From assembly GCF_000315055.1 (NCBI RefSeq), contig NZ_BAER01000127.1:164998-228997 (forward strand): DNA of 64,000 nucleotides, read 5' to 3'. This DNA is from Paraglaciecola polaris LMG 21857 (GTDB lineage: Bacteria; Pseudomonadota; Gammaproteobacteria; Enterobacterales; Alteromonadaceae). The notes under the pieces are model-generated. The model ran no database searches. It was not told where the DNA came from and saw nothing but the letters and a program-made list of their open reading frames with translations. Below, piece by piece: positions 54,581-64,000 of the stretch. Positions within the stretch are counted from its first letter, which is position 1, and each line of letters begins with the position of its first letter. A program made the translations under genes and the position numbers.

Positions 54581-57481
54581 TTAACTTTGCATTGTAAATA
54601 GTTGCTGCCAAATTCGGCTGACCCCTTCACGTAGCTGGATGAACTGATCGCCATCAGGGGGTTGTTCAGATTGCTGTAAGACTAGTCTGTGGTTGGTATT
54701 ACGATAGGTCAAATAGGCATCATTTAGGATTTGTGTATCCTGTTCTCCAAGTAACTTACTGGCTTGTAGTTGCTGCAAAATTCTAACGTTGTCGGGCCAT
54801 TTGGACAGCGCCGGATACTCGCAGGAATAGGCTAATACATAGTATTGAACGATGAATTCGATATCCGCGATACCACCACTGTCTTGTTTTAAATCAAATC
54901 CAGCCTTTGATGAGGAGCCTAAATGCTTACGCATTTTTTCACGCATCTGAGCAACACTTTCTTGCAGAGGTTTAATATCGCGTTTTTGCGATAGTATCTG
55001 ATGACGTACCACTGAAAACTCTTGGGCAAGACTTGGGCTACCTACGATAAAGCGTGCGCGTGTTAGCGCCTGATGTTCCCACGTCCAAGCTGTTTGGTTT
55101 TGATACTCACTAAAGCCATCAATATGGCAAACAAGTAACCCAGCATTGCCAGATGGACGTAAACGCATGTCCACTTCATATAAATGGCCTGATGCCGTTT
55201 TGGTATTGAATAAGTGTAAAATACGCTGGGCCAATTTGAGATAAAACAACCCAGACTCTATGGATTTTGGACCATTTGTTGCAGCTCTGCTGGTGCAATT
55301 ATGCAGAAACACTAAATCGAGATCTGAGCCATAACCAAGTTCATAGCCACCTAATTTACCATAACCTATGACTGCAAAACCTCGGCTGAGCATGTCGTGC
55401 TGTTCATTCGGTATATCAGCATAATCAGGTTCGCCGTATTTTTCAGTCATTTGTTGCCACGCTAAATTAACCACTTGGCGAATAATGCTTTGAGCGAGAA
55501 AAGTAAGATGGTCACTGACTTTCATCACGGGCAATACACCTGTGATATCAGCCGCGGCAATTTTTAGTTGTTGGCAAAGCTTAAATTGACGTAATGCTTC
55601 CATTTGTTGCTCTAAATCGCTTTCATCCACGCGCAGCATCGCTAGCCTAAGCTCAGCGTTATATTCGGTTAACTCTGTGGGATTAACTAATTGTGCTGGA
55701 TTGAGCAATTCGTCGAGCAATAGCGGAAATCGACTGATCTGCTCGGTTACCCAAGGACTGGCAGAACACAAACTGACTAATTGCTTGAGCGCTCCTTGGT
55801 TTTCAAACAATAAATCTAAATAGGCGGTACGCCCATAAATGGCGCGAAATACTTTTAAGCAACGATCTAAGCTTTGGCTTGCCGCTTGGGGTGTTTGTTG
55901 CAAAATGACGAACAGTAGCTGAGGGATAAGCTTGTTGAGTATATTCTCGCCGCGCTGACCAATACGACTAGCACTTAAATTATCACCAAATGCCACAAGA
56001 GAGGCGTTAAATGCTTCGGCTTGTTCAGGGGATAACCATTGGCTGAGTATTTCGTGCTGCTCTTCTGGGGTTAAGGGTAATAGCCATAAATCTTCTAGCG
56101 GGGAGAGGGCGTCGTCGTCCTTGGTTAATTCAGGTGCGGCGTCTTCCCCAATAAGCAGTAAAAACTGTTCATGGATAGTTGACGTATGTTTCAAAAGCTC
56201 GCTGTTGAACTGCGCATAGTCCGCCAAACCTAAAATGGTGCACAGGCGCATTTTATCAACGTCGTTATCGGGTAAGACTTGGGTTTGTTTATCGTCAAAC
56301 TGCTGTAAACAGTGCTCTACTTTTCGAAGCCATAAGTAACTGTTTTTTAATAATGTTGCATCCTCGCTTGGGAGGATTTCCATGTCGATTAGAAGGTGTA
56401 AATTATGCAGTAACCCTTGCTCTTGTAGCGCCGGCTCGCGGCCACCGCGGATCAGTTGCAAGCTTTGTACGATAAACTCTGCTTCACGAATGCCGCCTTG
56501 GCCAAGTTTGATATTGTTACTGAGCTGACGTCTGCGCACTTCTTTCTTAATCATCGCCTTCATCTTACGTAGCGAGTCTAATGCGCTGTAATCAAGATAA
56601 CGGCGATAAATAAAGGGCCTAAGTATGTCAGCAATTTCGGGGTAGTAGGTATCGTCAGGATTGAGCACACGGCCTTTTACCATGGCATATCGCTCCCACT
56701 CTCGGCCCTGTTCTTGATAGTAATCTTCCATGGCAGCAAAGTGCATCACAAGCGGTCCGCTTTCACCAAAGGGGCGAAGCCGCATATCTACGCGGTACAC
56801 TTGACCGTCTACGGTGATTTGATGCAGCGCTGTGATCAGTTTTTGCGCTAACTTGGTAAAGAATTGTTGGTGCTCAATGGGCTTGCGTCCACCTTGGGTC
56901 ATGCCTTGCTCTGGATAGGTGAAAATCAAATCAATATCGGAGGAAAAGTTCAGTTCTCGGCCACCTAGCTTACCCATACCTATGATGTACATATGCTGCT
57001 CACCTAGCTCTCCCATAGGTAAACCAAAGCGTTTTGATAGCTCTGCTCTTAGCCACAAACTGGCTTGCACGATAAGCGCTTGCGACAAGGCGGATACGCG
57101 TTTGAGTGAGTCTTCAATGGATTGTGTGTTAGTCACATCAGCCCAAGTAATACGGACCATATGTAAGTGGCGAAATAAACGCAGGGTTTTATGCAACTGC
57201 TCTTCGCTGGTGACATCGTTTAATGCCGCGTTGAGTAACGCTTCGTAATCCTGCTCCTGATTTTGTTGTTCAGGGTAGGCGATTAATTCATTCACAAACA
57301 TTGGATGCTGAATGCACTGGCGGGCAACAAAATCACTTAAGGCGAATACAATGCAAATTTGCGCTTGGTGCTCACACCATTGTGGCTCAAACAAATCATG
57401 CTCTGATAGCGCCTGCCAGTGGCGTTCGCCGATAGCCAATAATTCCGAAGATAAATTTTGCCGATGGGAAGGAGTTTGCAT
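54581..57481 (-). CDS. glnE: Bifunctional glutamine synthetase adenylyltransferase/deadenylase
   Basis: Adds and removes AMP on glutamine synthetase in answer to PII state; 966 residues, near the E. coli length of 946. The N-terminal nucleotidyltransferase domain (deadenylase) carries LGGRELNFSSDIDLIFTYPE near residue 175-195. The central helical region follows, and the C-terminal adenylyltransferase domain carries GYGKLGGYELGYGSDLDLVFLH near 700-720. Both metal-binding DxD motifs are intact. With the amt gene it represents nitrogen control in the window, but they are not linked. Confidence 0.97.
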   Translation of the reverse strand: MQTPSHRQNLSSELLAIGERHWQALSEHDLFEPQWCEHQAQICIVFALSDFVARQCIQHPMFVNELIAYPEQQNQEQDYEALLNAALNDVTSEEQLHKTLRLFRHLHMVRITWADVTNTQSIEDSLKRVSALSQALIVQASLWLRAELSKRFGLPMGELGEQHMYIIGMGKLGGRELNFSSDIDLIFTYPEQGMTQGGRKPIEHQQFFTKLAQKLITALHQITVDGQVYRVDMRLRPFGESGPLVMHFAAMEDYYQEQGREWERYAMVKGRVLNPDDTYYPEIADILRPFIYRRYLDYSALDSLRKMKAMIKKEVRRRQLSNNIKLGQGGIREAEFIVQSLQLIRGGREPALQEQGLLHNLHLLIDMEILPSEDATLLKNSYLWLRKVEHCLQQFDDKQTQVLPDNDVDKMRLCTILGLADYAQFNSELLKHTSTIHEQFLLLIGEDAAPELTKDDDALSPLEDLWLLPLTPEEQHEILSQWLSPEQAEAFNASLVAFGDNLSASRIGQRGENILNKLIPQLLFVILQQTPQAASQSLDRCLKVFRAIYGRTAYLDLLFENQGALKQLVSLCSASPWVTEQISRFPLLLDELLNPAQLVNPTELTEYNAELRLAMLRVDESDLEQQMEALRQFKLCQQLKIAAADITGVLPVMKVSDHLTFLAQSIIRQVVNLAWQQMTEKYGEPDYADIPNEQHDMLSRGFAVIGYGKLGGYELGYGSDLDLVFLHNCTSRAATNGPKSIESGLFYLKLAQRILHLFNTKTASGHLYEVDMRLRPSGNAGLLVCHIDGFSEYQNQTAWTWEHQALTRARFIVGSPSLAQEFSVVRHQILSQKRDIKPLQESVAQMREKMRKHLGSSSKAGFDLKQDSGGIADIEFIVQYYVLAYSCEYPALSKWPDNVRILQQLQASKLLGEQDTQILNDAYLTYRNTNHRLVLQQSEQPPDGDQFIQLREGVSRIWQQLFTMQS

Positions 57482-57654
57482 ATTTTTGGCCTATTAACGG
57501 GTTAGCAATGGCTTACTGACTAAATGAGTTTGTACACGATTTTTCTATATTAAGTCTATTTGAACTCGGGCTCTCTAAACACTGCACTTCTAGAATATGG
57601 CTAAGTATATTTGTCTATAGCTTGGCGCTAACATTCGTCATAACAGCCCTAACG

Positions 57655-57963
57655 TTAGATGCTAGGGGTGTTTACCAAGGGTGCCATTTCAACATTAAAG
57701 GGGCTACTTAGGCTACCACTGACTAACTGTACTTTTTTAGCTTTTGTGAGTTTTTTTACCCAAATTTCCATTTTCAGTGCTGTAGAGTGATCGGTTAAGC
57801 CCACGGCGTAAATCATCGTTAGTGGACCTTTACCGCGTAACGCCTTAGCGCACAAAGGACCGCTGGTGTAATGCTGGGTAAAGCGTTTGTCCAAGTCTTT
57901 ACAAATGCCAGTGTAATAATGCTGATATTTGTTTTCAATAATGTATAAAAACCAAGGTTGCAT
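57655..57963 (-). CDS. GIY-YIG domain protein (UPF0213-like)
   Basis: A 102-residue single-domain protein. The GIY-YIG core reads FLYIIENKYQHYYTGICKDLDKRFTQH, in which YII and YTG stand for the GIY and YIG motifs and the conserved Arg is in KRF. EIWVKKLTKAKK follows with the catalytic-type Glu. This is the small YhbQ-like group, for which nuclease activity has been reported in some members but the role is unclear. Single gene with no clear promoter visible. Confidence 0.88.
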   Translation of the reverse strand: MQPWFLYIIENKYQHYYTGICKDLDKRFTQHYTSGPLCAKALRGKGPLTMIYAVGLTDHSTALKMEIWVKKLTKAKKVQLVSGSLSSPFNVEMAPLVNTPSI

Positions 57964-58192
57964 ATTGGTAACGGTTATTAACCCTTTGAAACGGAAGGGA
58001 TGAATTTTTACATATTAAAAGCGCTAGGGGGTAATTAAAACCTTTTTACGCTTAGGGGGGAAGTTGGTGGGCAAAACCAGTCCTGAACTGTAAATTAACG
58101 TAAAGTTTCGCTTCCTTCCCTATTATTTAACCTTGCCTTAACCCATCATTCATTACCCTTTATGCAATCGATAAAGTCAGTATGGGTAAATT

Positions 58193-59551
58193 ATGTATAC
58201 CAACAAGCCAGCGACTTTGCTGCTGCTCGCTGTAACCTGTGGATTAGTCGCGTGCAGTAGCCAACCTAATTACAAAGCCAAAGACACTGAGCAACTGCTT
58301 AATCAGCATGAGCAATGGCAGTACCGTCAACAAGGCGCAGAACACGTTAGCTACCTAACCGATTTGGTCAAGATTGACGGGCTTGAACCCATTATTGCCC
58401 AAGCTTTAGCAAATAACCCTTCATATAATCAGATGCACGTGGCTTTAAAATTAGCCTACGCACAGCGCCAAGTCACAGCAGCGAGCCAGTGGTTCAGTGT
58501 GGACGCTGATTTTAACGCTCAGCGCAGCAAAGATGAAGGCACTCAATATTCGTCATCATTAGGGGTGAGTTGGGAGGCCGATGTGTGGCAGAAGAACGCA
58601 GACAGTGTTTCTGCCCAAGACATGACCATCGTTAGCAGCCAAGCGGATTATCAAGGCGCGCGCGATACACTGGTTGCCAGCGTAATGCGTACCTACTTAA
58701 ACATTATTTTACGTCAGAACTTGCTCAACATTGAACAGCAACGTTTAGTGGTGCTGCAAAATAATGAACAAAGCATTATCGAGCGCTATCAATTTGGTTT
58801 AGGTGATTTAGAAGCGCTTGATACGGCACGCACGAGTACCGCTTCTACCCGAGCAACGATTGCTGATTACGCGGAGCAAATTGCTCAGTCAAAGCGCGCT
58901 ATCGAGGTGCTCGCGGGCGTGGATACGCTAGATGATTTTTCCGTTTCGTTGACGATGCCAGAGGTATTACAGCCTTTGGCTAACTTCCCTGAGCAAGATT
59001 TGTCTCGGCGTCCTGATTTGCAAAGCGCTTTTTATCAAATTGAAGCAAAGCGCTATTTAGTAGATGTGTCTTACAAAGCGTTGTTGCCGTCGATTACGTT
59101 GTCGGCATCGTTAAGTGACTTAGCCAAAACACCTAGCCAAGCATTATTAACGAGCCCAGTGTGGAGTTTGCTAGGTAATCTCAGCGCGCCATTATTTCAA
59201 GGCGGGGCACTGCGAGCACAGGTTGATATCGCAAAACTGAATGCCGAGCAGGCGTTTTGGAATTATCAAGACATCCTTTTGACAGCGGTGAATGAAGTCG
59301 AAGATACCTTAGGACAGGAGCAGTCGTTAAATACTCAGCAAGAGCAGTTAAAGCTGGCGTTGCAGAGTGCCCAGCGCAGTTTTAGCAACTATCAAAGTAA
59401 ATACCAACAAGGTTTGGTCGACATTTTGGACTTGCTCACAGTGCAACAAACTGTGTACGACCTACAAGTTCAGCTCGCACAATTACATTACACCCTACAA
59501 ACTAATCGTATTGATTTAGGCCTCGCACTGGGCCTTGGAGTATCATCATGA
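58193..59551 (+). CDS. Outer-membrane efflux channel lipoprotein (TolC/NodT family)
   Basis: Outer-membrane factor of 452 residues. It has a lipobox LVAC with acylated C21, then the two OEP repeats: MHVALKLAYAQRQVTAASQWF, GVSWEADVWQKN, SRRPDLQSAFYQIEAKRYLVDVSYKALLPSITLSASLSDL, GNLSAPLFQGGALRAQVDIA and QKYQQGLVDILDLLTVQQTVY-like end. NodT-type lipoprotein channels serve RND systems encoded beside them. Its stop overlaps the adaptor start by four bases (ATGA), so the three genes form one operon. Cargo unknown. Confidence 0.93.
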   Translation: MYTNKPATLLLLAVTCGLVACSSQPNYKAKDTEQLLNQHEQWQYRQQGAEHVSYLTDLVKIDGLEPIIAQALANNPSYNQMHVALKLAYAQRQVTAASQWFSVDADFNAQRSKDEGTQYSSSLGVSWEADVWQKNADSVSAQDMTIVSSQADYQGARDTLVASVMRTYLNIILRQNLLNIEQQRLVVLQNNEQSIIERYQFGLGDLEALDTARTSTASTRATIADYAEQIAQSKRAIEVLAGVDTLDDFSVSLTMPEVLQPLANFPEQDLSRRPDLQSAFYQIEAKRYLVDVSYKALLPSITLSASLSDLAKTPSQALLTSPVWSLLGNLSAPLFQGGALRAQVDIAKLNAEQAFWNYQDILLTAVNEVEDTLGQEQSLNTQQEQLKLALQSAQRSFSNYQSKYQQGLVDILDLLTVQQTVYDLQVQLAQLHYTLQTNRIDLGLALGLGVSS

Positions 59552-60717
59552 AAATGTCACCAACCCCTATTCTTGTCACAGTCGTTGCTGTTGTGTGTAT
59601 CGGCTTTGCCATCATGTATAACGGTAAAAAAATGGCTGAAAGTGCCAATGCACCTCGCCCTGTAGCGACTAAAGCCAGTGCCCCTAATGTGTCGGTGGTG
59701 CTTGCTACTCCTGGTAGCTATCAAGCCTACGTAACCGGACATGGTGAAGCGCAAGCCCACTGGGCACTCACCCTAAAAGCGCAAGTTCAAGGCGAAGTGA
59801 CCACCATGAACCCGCAGTTCGCTACCGGTAATATTGTCGAAAAAGGCGCGGTTTTAGCCACGATAGACAGCACTGCATACGAGCAAGCAGTCGCCAGCGC
59901 AAAAGCAGAACTTGCTGACGCCCAGCTTGCCTTGCAAGAAGAAAAAGACTTAGGCGCTCAAGCGAAGCGTGAATGGCAGCGCTCAGGGGTTACTCAGGCA
60001 CCAAGCTCGCCTTTGGTGTATCGCACATTGCAGTTAGAAGCGGCGCAAGCCAGCGCTGATAATACCTTTTTCGTTTTAAAAACCGCCGAGCGCGACGAGC
60101 AAAATACCCGAATTTCTGCCGCCTTTGATGGTGTTATATTAAGCCGAGATATTGATCTTGGCAGTTACGTGAACGTTGGCGATACCATTGCGACGCTCAA
60201 TAGCACAGATAGAGTCGAAATTGCCGTGCCTTTATCTTTGTCCCAGTGGCAAAACCTTGGGAGTGACGCATCCGCTACGGTTACTTTGCAAGATGTGACC
60301 ACGGGATCACGTTGGACAGGCTACATTGCGCGCTTGGAGCAACATTTAGATGACAGCTCTCGTCAGCGCAACGTGATAGTGGCGCTAGACAAACCTTTCG
60401 AGCAAGCAACGCCTTTATTGCCGGGTACATTTTTATCAGCCGAGATCACCGGTAAACAACTGAGTAATGTGATTAAGTTACCTGCTTCTGCCGTTTCGCA
60501 AAATGGTCAAGTCTGGTTCGTGAACGAGCAAAATACTTTGGTTAATGTCATGGCTGATAAAGTGTTTGAGCGGGGCGACTTTGTGTACATCAAGCCTATA
60601 GCCGGCGTGAGTGAGGCTAAAGTGGTCACTCGCCCACTCGTGAGCTATTTAGCAGGTATGCAGGTATCTCCTATGGTGGAGATGATATCGCCGATTGTTA
60701 AGGAACAGGCACTATGA
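59548..60717 (+). CDS. RND efflux periplasmic adaptor
   Basis: Membrane-fusion subunit of 389 residues. An N-terminal membrane anchor (about 6-24) precedes the barrel-sandwich halves (VQGEVTTMNPQFATGNIVEKGAVLATID and ISAAFDGVILSRDIDLGSYVNVGDTIATL), a short helical hairpin and the beta-barrel with LEQHLDDSSRQRNVIVAL. The C-terminal part VIKLPASAVSQNGQVWFVN is typical of the MdtA-like group. Overlaps the pump gene by four bases (ATGA). Confidence 0.93.
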   Translation: MKMSPTPILVTVVAVVCIGFAIMYNGKKMAESANAPRPVATKASAPNVSVVLATPGSYQAYVTGHGEAQAHWALTLKAQVQGEVTTMNPQFATGNIVEKGAVLATIDSTAYEQAVASAKAELADAQLALQEEKDLGAQAKREWQRSGVTQAPSSPLVYRTLQLEAAQASADNTFFVLKTAERDEQNTRISAAFDGVILSRDIDLGSYVNVGDTIATLNSTDRVEIAVPLSLSQWQNLGSDASATVTLQDVTTGSRWTGYIARLEQHLDDSSRQRNVIVALDKPFEQATPLLPGTFLSAEITGKQLSNVIKLPASAVSQNGQVWFVNEQNTLVNVMADKVFERGDFVYIKPIAGVSEAKVVTRPLVSYLAGMQVSPMVEMISPIVKEQAL

Positions 60718-63700
60718 GCCAGCATCACGTGCCACCGCCATCTGCCAATAATAACCCGCTGCACGGCATTATCGCTTGGTTTGCTAACAACTCAGTAGCG
60801 GCTAATTTGCTGCTTGTTAGTGTGATAGTGATGGGCGTGATGTCACTTTCAACATTACGAAAAGAGGCATTCCCGAGCCTTGAACCAGATAAAATTTCTG
60901 TTTCTGTCGTTTACGACAGCGGTGATGCACTGCAAGCCGAAGAGGGCATAGCCCTAAAAATTGAAGAAGCCTTAGAAACCGTGCCTGGGATTAAGCGCAT
61001 CACGTCTACATCTGACGCCACCGGCAGTCATGTGAGTATCGAGAAGAAAACCGATTATTCCCTTGATGAGCTGTTGACCGACGTTAAAAACCAAGTGGAT
61101 GCGATCAATAACTTTCCTGCGGATGCAGAAGAGCCAGTGATTGATAAATCGAGACGCCAAGATCACGCATTAACGATACAGCTTTATGGTGACGCCGACC
61201 GCCACGAATTACAAACCTTGGGGGAAAGGCTAAAAGCGGATTTGCTCGCCCAATCGGGTATCAGTGATGTTGTGCAATCTGGTGTGCTTGACCCCATGAT
61301 GTCAGTTGAAATCGATGAAGGGAAGTTGCAAGCTTATGGTCTAACGATCAGTGATATCAGTGATATCAGTGATATCAGTGATATCAGTGATGTGATCAAT
61401 CAGGAGTCATCAAGCCCGCTTTCAACAAGCTTGCGTGACAGCAGTAAAATTATTCGTTTGAAAGCAGCAGAACAGGCCTATTGGCAACGTGACTTTGCCA
61501 ATATTGTATTGTTAACCACACCCACAGGTACGCAAATAAAAATTGGTGACGTTGCGACGGTAACTGACACCTTTGCTGAAGACGCAAATTCATTGGGTAG
61601 ATATAATCAGCAAAACGCCGTGGCCATTGAAATATTAATGGACGACAACAGTGATATCACCGTCATTGTAGAGCAAGCACACAATGTGATGGATAACTGG
61701 TATGAGCGCGGCTTACTGCCGCAGAACGTTGAACTCACCAGTTGGTACGATAAAAGCAACATGATCACCGAGCGCCTGTCTCTACTGACCAAGAATGCGG
61801 TCACAGGCATCATGATAGTATTCGTTATTTTGGCTATATTCTTGAACGTGCGCGTGGCACTTTGGGTGGCTGGTGGCTTGCCGTTTGTATTTTTTGGCAC
61901 CTTGTATTTTATGACTGACACTTACGCTGGGTTGACCATTAACGAAATGACCACCTTTGGTTTTATTATGGCGCTGGGGATAGTGGTAGACGATGCTGTG
62001 GTGGTTGGTGAGAGTGTTTACAGCACGCGTAGGCAGCACGGCGACACCCTAAACAACACCATTCTAGGCACAATGAAAGTCGCTATACCGACGATATTTG
62101 GTGTGCTTACTACCGTGGCTGCATTTATGGCGCTGTCGAATGTATCTGGGCCGCTGGGGCAAATTTACGCCCAGTTTGCCACCGTGGTAACCATATGCTT
62201 GCTACTTTCAGTGGTGGAATCAAAGCTTATCCTGCCTTCGCATTTAGCGCACATAAACACTAAGCGAGAGGTTAAAAAAGGGCTAAGCGGCTTGTGGTCT
62301 AAAGTGCAGCATGGTGCTGATTACGGCTTGAATTGGTTTAGCGATAATATTTATCGCAAGGTTATCGAATATTCACTGCGCTTCCGTTATGCCGTAGTAG
62401 CAGGGTTTATTGCCTTTTTGATCCTCGTGATTGGAATGCCAATGACAGGCGCAGTCAAAGTGGGATTCTTTCCGAGTATTTCCGGGGATACTGTTAGCGC
62501 AGATTTAGTCATGCAAAATGATGCGGCGTTCGGTCAAACCAATAGTAACTTATTCATGCTAGAGCAAACGGCCATACAAGCTGAGAAAAATTTAATGGCT
62601 AAGTTTGCAACACAGCAAAACGAAATCACCAGCTTACAGGTCATAAGTAGTGGCGATACCAGTGGTAGCGTATCTGTTGAATTGACTCGCGACGGCGCAT
62701 TTAGCTCAAGTGAATTCGCCAAAGAATGGCAACGCCTATCGGGCACGCCAGAGGGCAGCAAAAAGCTGCAGATTTTGGCGACACGAAAAATGGTCGATAA
62801 TTTCAAAGTTGAGCTTAAAGCGTGGGATGACGAAACGGTCATGGCGGCAGGCGCACTATTCAAAGAGCGTCTTGAGAATACTGCGGGCGTGAACGGAATT
62901 GACGACAATCTTAACCCCGGTCAGCCCCAGCTCAAATTTACCCTAAACGCTCAAGGCCGAGCCCTAGGCATGGACACTGCCAGTTTGTCGCAGCAGGTTT
63001 TACAAGCGTTCGGCGGTGCCATTGTGCAGCGTTATCAGCGCGACAAAGATGAAGTTAAAGTGAGGGTGCGTTACCCTGAAAATGCGCGTAAAACCCCTGC
63101 CGATATCATGCAATCACGTATCCGTTTACCTGATGGCACAGTTGTCCCCTTGGTCAATGTAGCAACGATAAGCAGCGAATATCAGCAAGACGAAATTACC
63201 CGTATCGATGGTTTACGTGCCATCTATTTGAGTGCTCAGGTGGACAAGTCCGTTATTGCCTCAAACGTTTTAGTGGATAACTTACGCCGTGATCTAGTAC
63301 CAGAGCTAACAGCGCAATTCCCTAATTTGAATGTCTATTTTGCGGGTGAAGCTGAGCAGCAAAGTGAAACAACTGGCTCCATGAGCACCATGTTTATCGC
63401 CGCATTATTAGTGATTTATGTGTTACTGGCGATCCCCCTTAAATCCTACATTCAACCTTTGTTGATTATGGTTGCGATCCCCTTTGGTATTGTGGGGGCG
63501 ATACTCGGCCATTGGTGGAATGACTTAACCATTAGCATATTGTCCTTAAACGGCATTCTCGCGCTAAGTGGAGTAGTGGTGAACGACAGCTTGTTACTGG
63601 TTTCGCGTTTTAACGAGCTGATTAAAGATGAAGGCATGAGTGTGCATGATGCGATTGTCGAATCTTGTACGAGTCGTTTACGTGCGGTTTTACTGACGTC

Positions 63701-63935
63701 TGTTACCACGTACGCAGGTTTGGTCCCTTTGCTGAGTGAAACATCGATGCAAGCGCAGTTTTTGATCCCTGCGGCGGCATCACTGGGTTACGGGATTTTA
63801 TTTGCCACTGTGATCACCCTTATATTAATTCCTGGCTTACTGATGATACAAATTGACGCCAAGCGCGGCATCATCAAGCTATTGACCCTTTTAGGACTTA
63901 GCGCTAAATCCGTACAAAACCCAGCACATCCTTAA
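60714..63935 (+). CDS. RND-family efflux transporter, inner-membrane subunit
   Basis: Proton-driven pump of 1073 residues with the twelve-helix RND layout. TM4 has the intact Asp pair D426-D427 (GIVVDDAVVVGESV). TM10 reads GVVVNDSLLLVSRF without the AcrB lysine. The porter domain holds a five-fold ISD repeat at residues 212-226 (see the repeat entry), in a position where related pumps have a single copy. Third gene of the outer-membrane channel/adaptor/pump operon, so a complete tripartite system is encoded here. Cargo is not predictable; no regulator is adjacent in the window. Confidence 0.94.
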   Translation: MSQHHVPPPSANNNPLHGIIAWFANNSVAANLLLVSVIVMGVMSLSTLRKEAFPSLEPDKISVSVVYDSGDALQAEEGIALKIEEALETVPGIKRITSTSDATGSHVSIEKKTDYSLDELLTDVKNQVDAINNFPADAEEPVIDKSRRQDHALTIQLYGDADRHELQTLGERLKADLLAQSGISDVVQSGVLDPMMSVEIDEGKLQAYGLTISDISDISDISDISDVINQESSSPLSTSLRDSSKIIRLKAAEQAYWQRDFANIVLLTTPTGTQIKIGDVATVTDTFAEDANSLGRYNQQNAVAIEILMDDNSDITVIVEQAHNVMDNWYERGLLPQNVELTSWYDKSNMITERLSLLTKNAVTGIMIVFVILAIFLNVRVALWVAGGLPFVFFGTLYFMTDTYAGLTINEMTTFGFIMALGIVVDDAVVVGESVYSTRRQHGDTLNNTILGTMKVAIPTIFGVLTTVAAFMALSNVSGPLGQIYAQFATVVTICLLLSVVESKLILPSHLAHINTKREVKKGLSGLWSKVQHGADYGLNWFSDNIYRKVIEYSLRFRYAVVAGFIAFLILVIGMPMTGAVKVGFFPSISGDTVSADLVMQNDAAFGQTNSNLFMLEQTAIQAEKNLMAKFATQQNEITSLQVISSGDTSGSVSVELTRDGAFSSSEFAKEWQRLSGTPEGSKKLQILATRKMVDNFKVELKAWDDETVMAAGALFKERLENTAGVNGIDDNLNPGQPQLKFTLNAQGRALGMDTASLSQQVLQAFGGAIVQRYQRDKDEVKVRVRYPENARKTPADIMQSRIRLPDGTVVPLVNVATISSEYQQDEITRIDGLRAIYLSAQVDKSVIASNVLVDNLRRDLVPELTAQFPNLNVYFAGEAEQQSETTGSMSTMFIAALLVIYVLLAIPLKSYIQPLLIMVAIPFGIVGAILGHWWNDLTISILSLNGILALSGVVVNDSLLLVSRFNELIKDEGMSVHDAIVESCTSRLRAVLLTSVTTYAGLVPLLSETSMQAQFLIPAAASLGYGILFATVITLILIPGLLMIQIDAKRGIIKLLTLLGLSAKSVQNPAHP
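61347..61391 (+). repeat. Five exact 9-bp tandem repeats in the RND pump gene
   Basis: ATCAGTGAT is repeated five times without error and in frame, giving Ile-Ser-Asp x5 in the porter domain. A single ISD fits the usual sequence at this place, so the gene seems to have gained copies by slippage. Confidence 0.95.
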
Positions 63936-63954
63936 TCCGTTTTGACTCTACACG

Positions 63955-63986
63955 CCTTAGGTCGCAGCCCGCCAGCGTACCTAAGG
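63955..63986 (+). terminator. Hairpin after the RND tripartite operon
   Basis: CCTTAGGT-CGC pairs with GCG-T-ACCTAAGG (eight plus three pairs with a one-base bulge), 20 bases after the pump stop. No T-run follows before the window ends, so its strength is uncertain. Confidence 0.5.
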
Positions 63987-64000
63987 GCATTATACCAATT

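Noticed and set aside
61347..61391. Possible CRISPR-like or regulatory direct repeat
   Set aside because: Units are 9 bp, contiguous and in frame inside a pump gene; there are no spacers.
1..64000. Mobile element, prophage, integron or defence island
   Set aside because: No transposase, integrase, terminal repeats, tRNA-flanked insertion or abrupt change in codon use was seen.

Overview
The window is a stretch of ordinary chromosome from a marine gammaproteobacterium. Gene content, gene order (yibN-grxC-secB-gpsA divergent from gpmI-envC-yibQ) and several gammaproteobacterial small families (DUF413/MaoP, DUF1244, DUF2750, DUF3081, YecA-like) point to the Alteromonadales, most probably an Alteromonadaceae member of the Paraglaciecola/Glaciecola type. 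That placement is inferred from protein resemblance, not from a search. I see no rRNA, tRNA, insertion sequence, prophage or CRISPR array.

Layout. 0-11 kb: the tail of a GGDEF protein, DNA polymerase II (polB), a CheY-like receiver, a MalY/PatB C-S lyase, a ZnuD-like TonB-dependent receptor with a perfect Zur-type operator, a YecA-like protein, a DUF2750 protein, a membrane diguanylate cyclase and an unusual 595-residue Cys/Met-metabolism PLP enzyme. 11-18 kb: a RecQ-type helicase and a two-gene RND efflux operon. 18-25.5 kb: GST, DUF1244, DUF4442, MaoP-like DUF413, ilvIH, thymidine kinase and a GGDEF-EAL protein. 25.5-36 kb: a BenE transporter with its GntR regulator, a BASS transporter, a periplasmic binding protein, a four-gene operon (acyl-CoA dehydrogenase, APH-type kinase, histidine phosphatase, SDR) divergent from a LysR regulator, and an ammonium transporter. 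36-49 kb: a secreted subtilase with a duplicated C-terminal module, the gpsA-secB-grxC-yibN and gpmI-envC-yibQ clusters, DUF808, ChaB, a class-C serine hydrolase and DUF3081. 49-64 kb: a large multi-PAS hybrid histidine kinase, LpxL, a TcpQ-domain protein, glnE, a GIY-YIG protein and a complete three-gene RND tripartite efflux operon.

How genes work together. The acyl-CoA dehydrogenase/APH-kinase/SDR operon has the parts of the known route that phosphorylates 4-hydroxyacyl-CoA and feeds it into beta-oxidation, and a clean LysR-type operator sits in its divergent promoter region. The Zur-type box and the His/Asp-rich loops of the TonB receptor support zinc acquisition. ilvI and ilvH are coupled by a one-base overlap. 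gpmI, envC and yibQ are tightly packed, but a strong terminator-like hairpin lies inside the envC signal-peptide codons. Several perfect palindromes upstream of genes (GntR/BenE, LysR, subtilase, MaoP) are candidate operators.

No single locus stands out as a wholly new system. The best leads are the terminator embedded in envC, the kinase/dehydrogenase operon, the Zur-ZnuD locus, the atypical PLP enzyme, and the in-frame 9-bp repeat in an RND pump.
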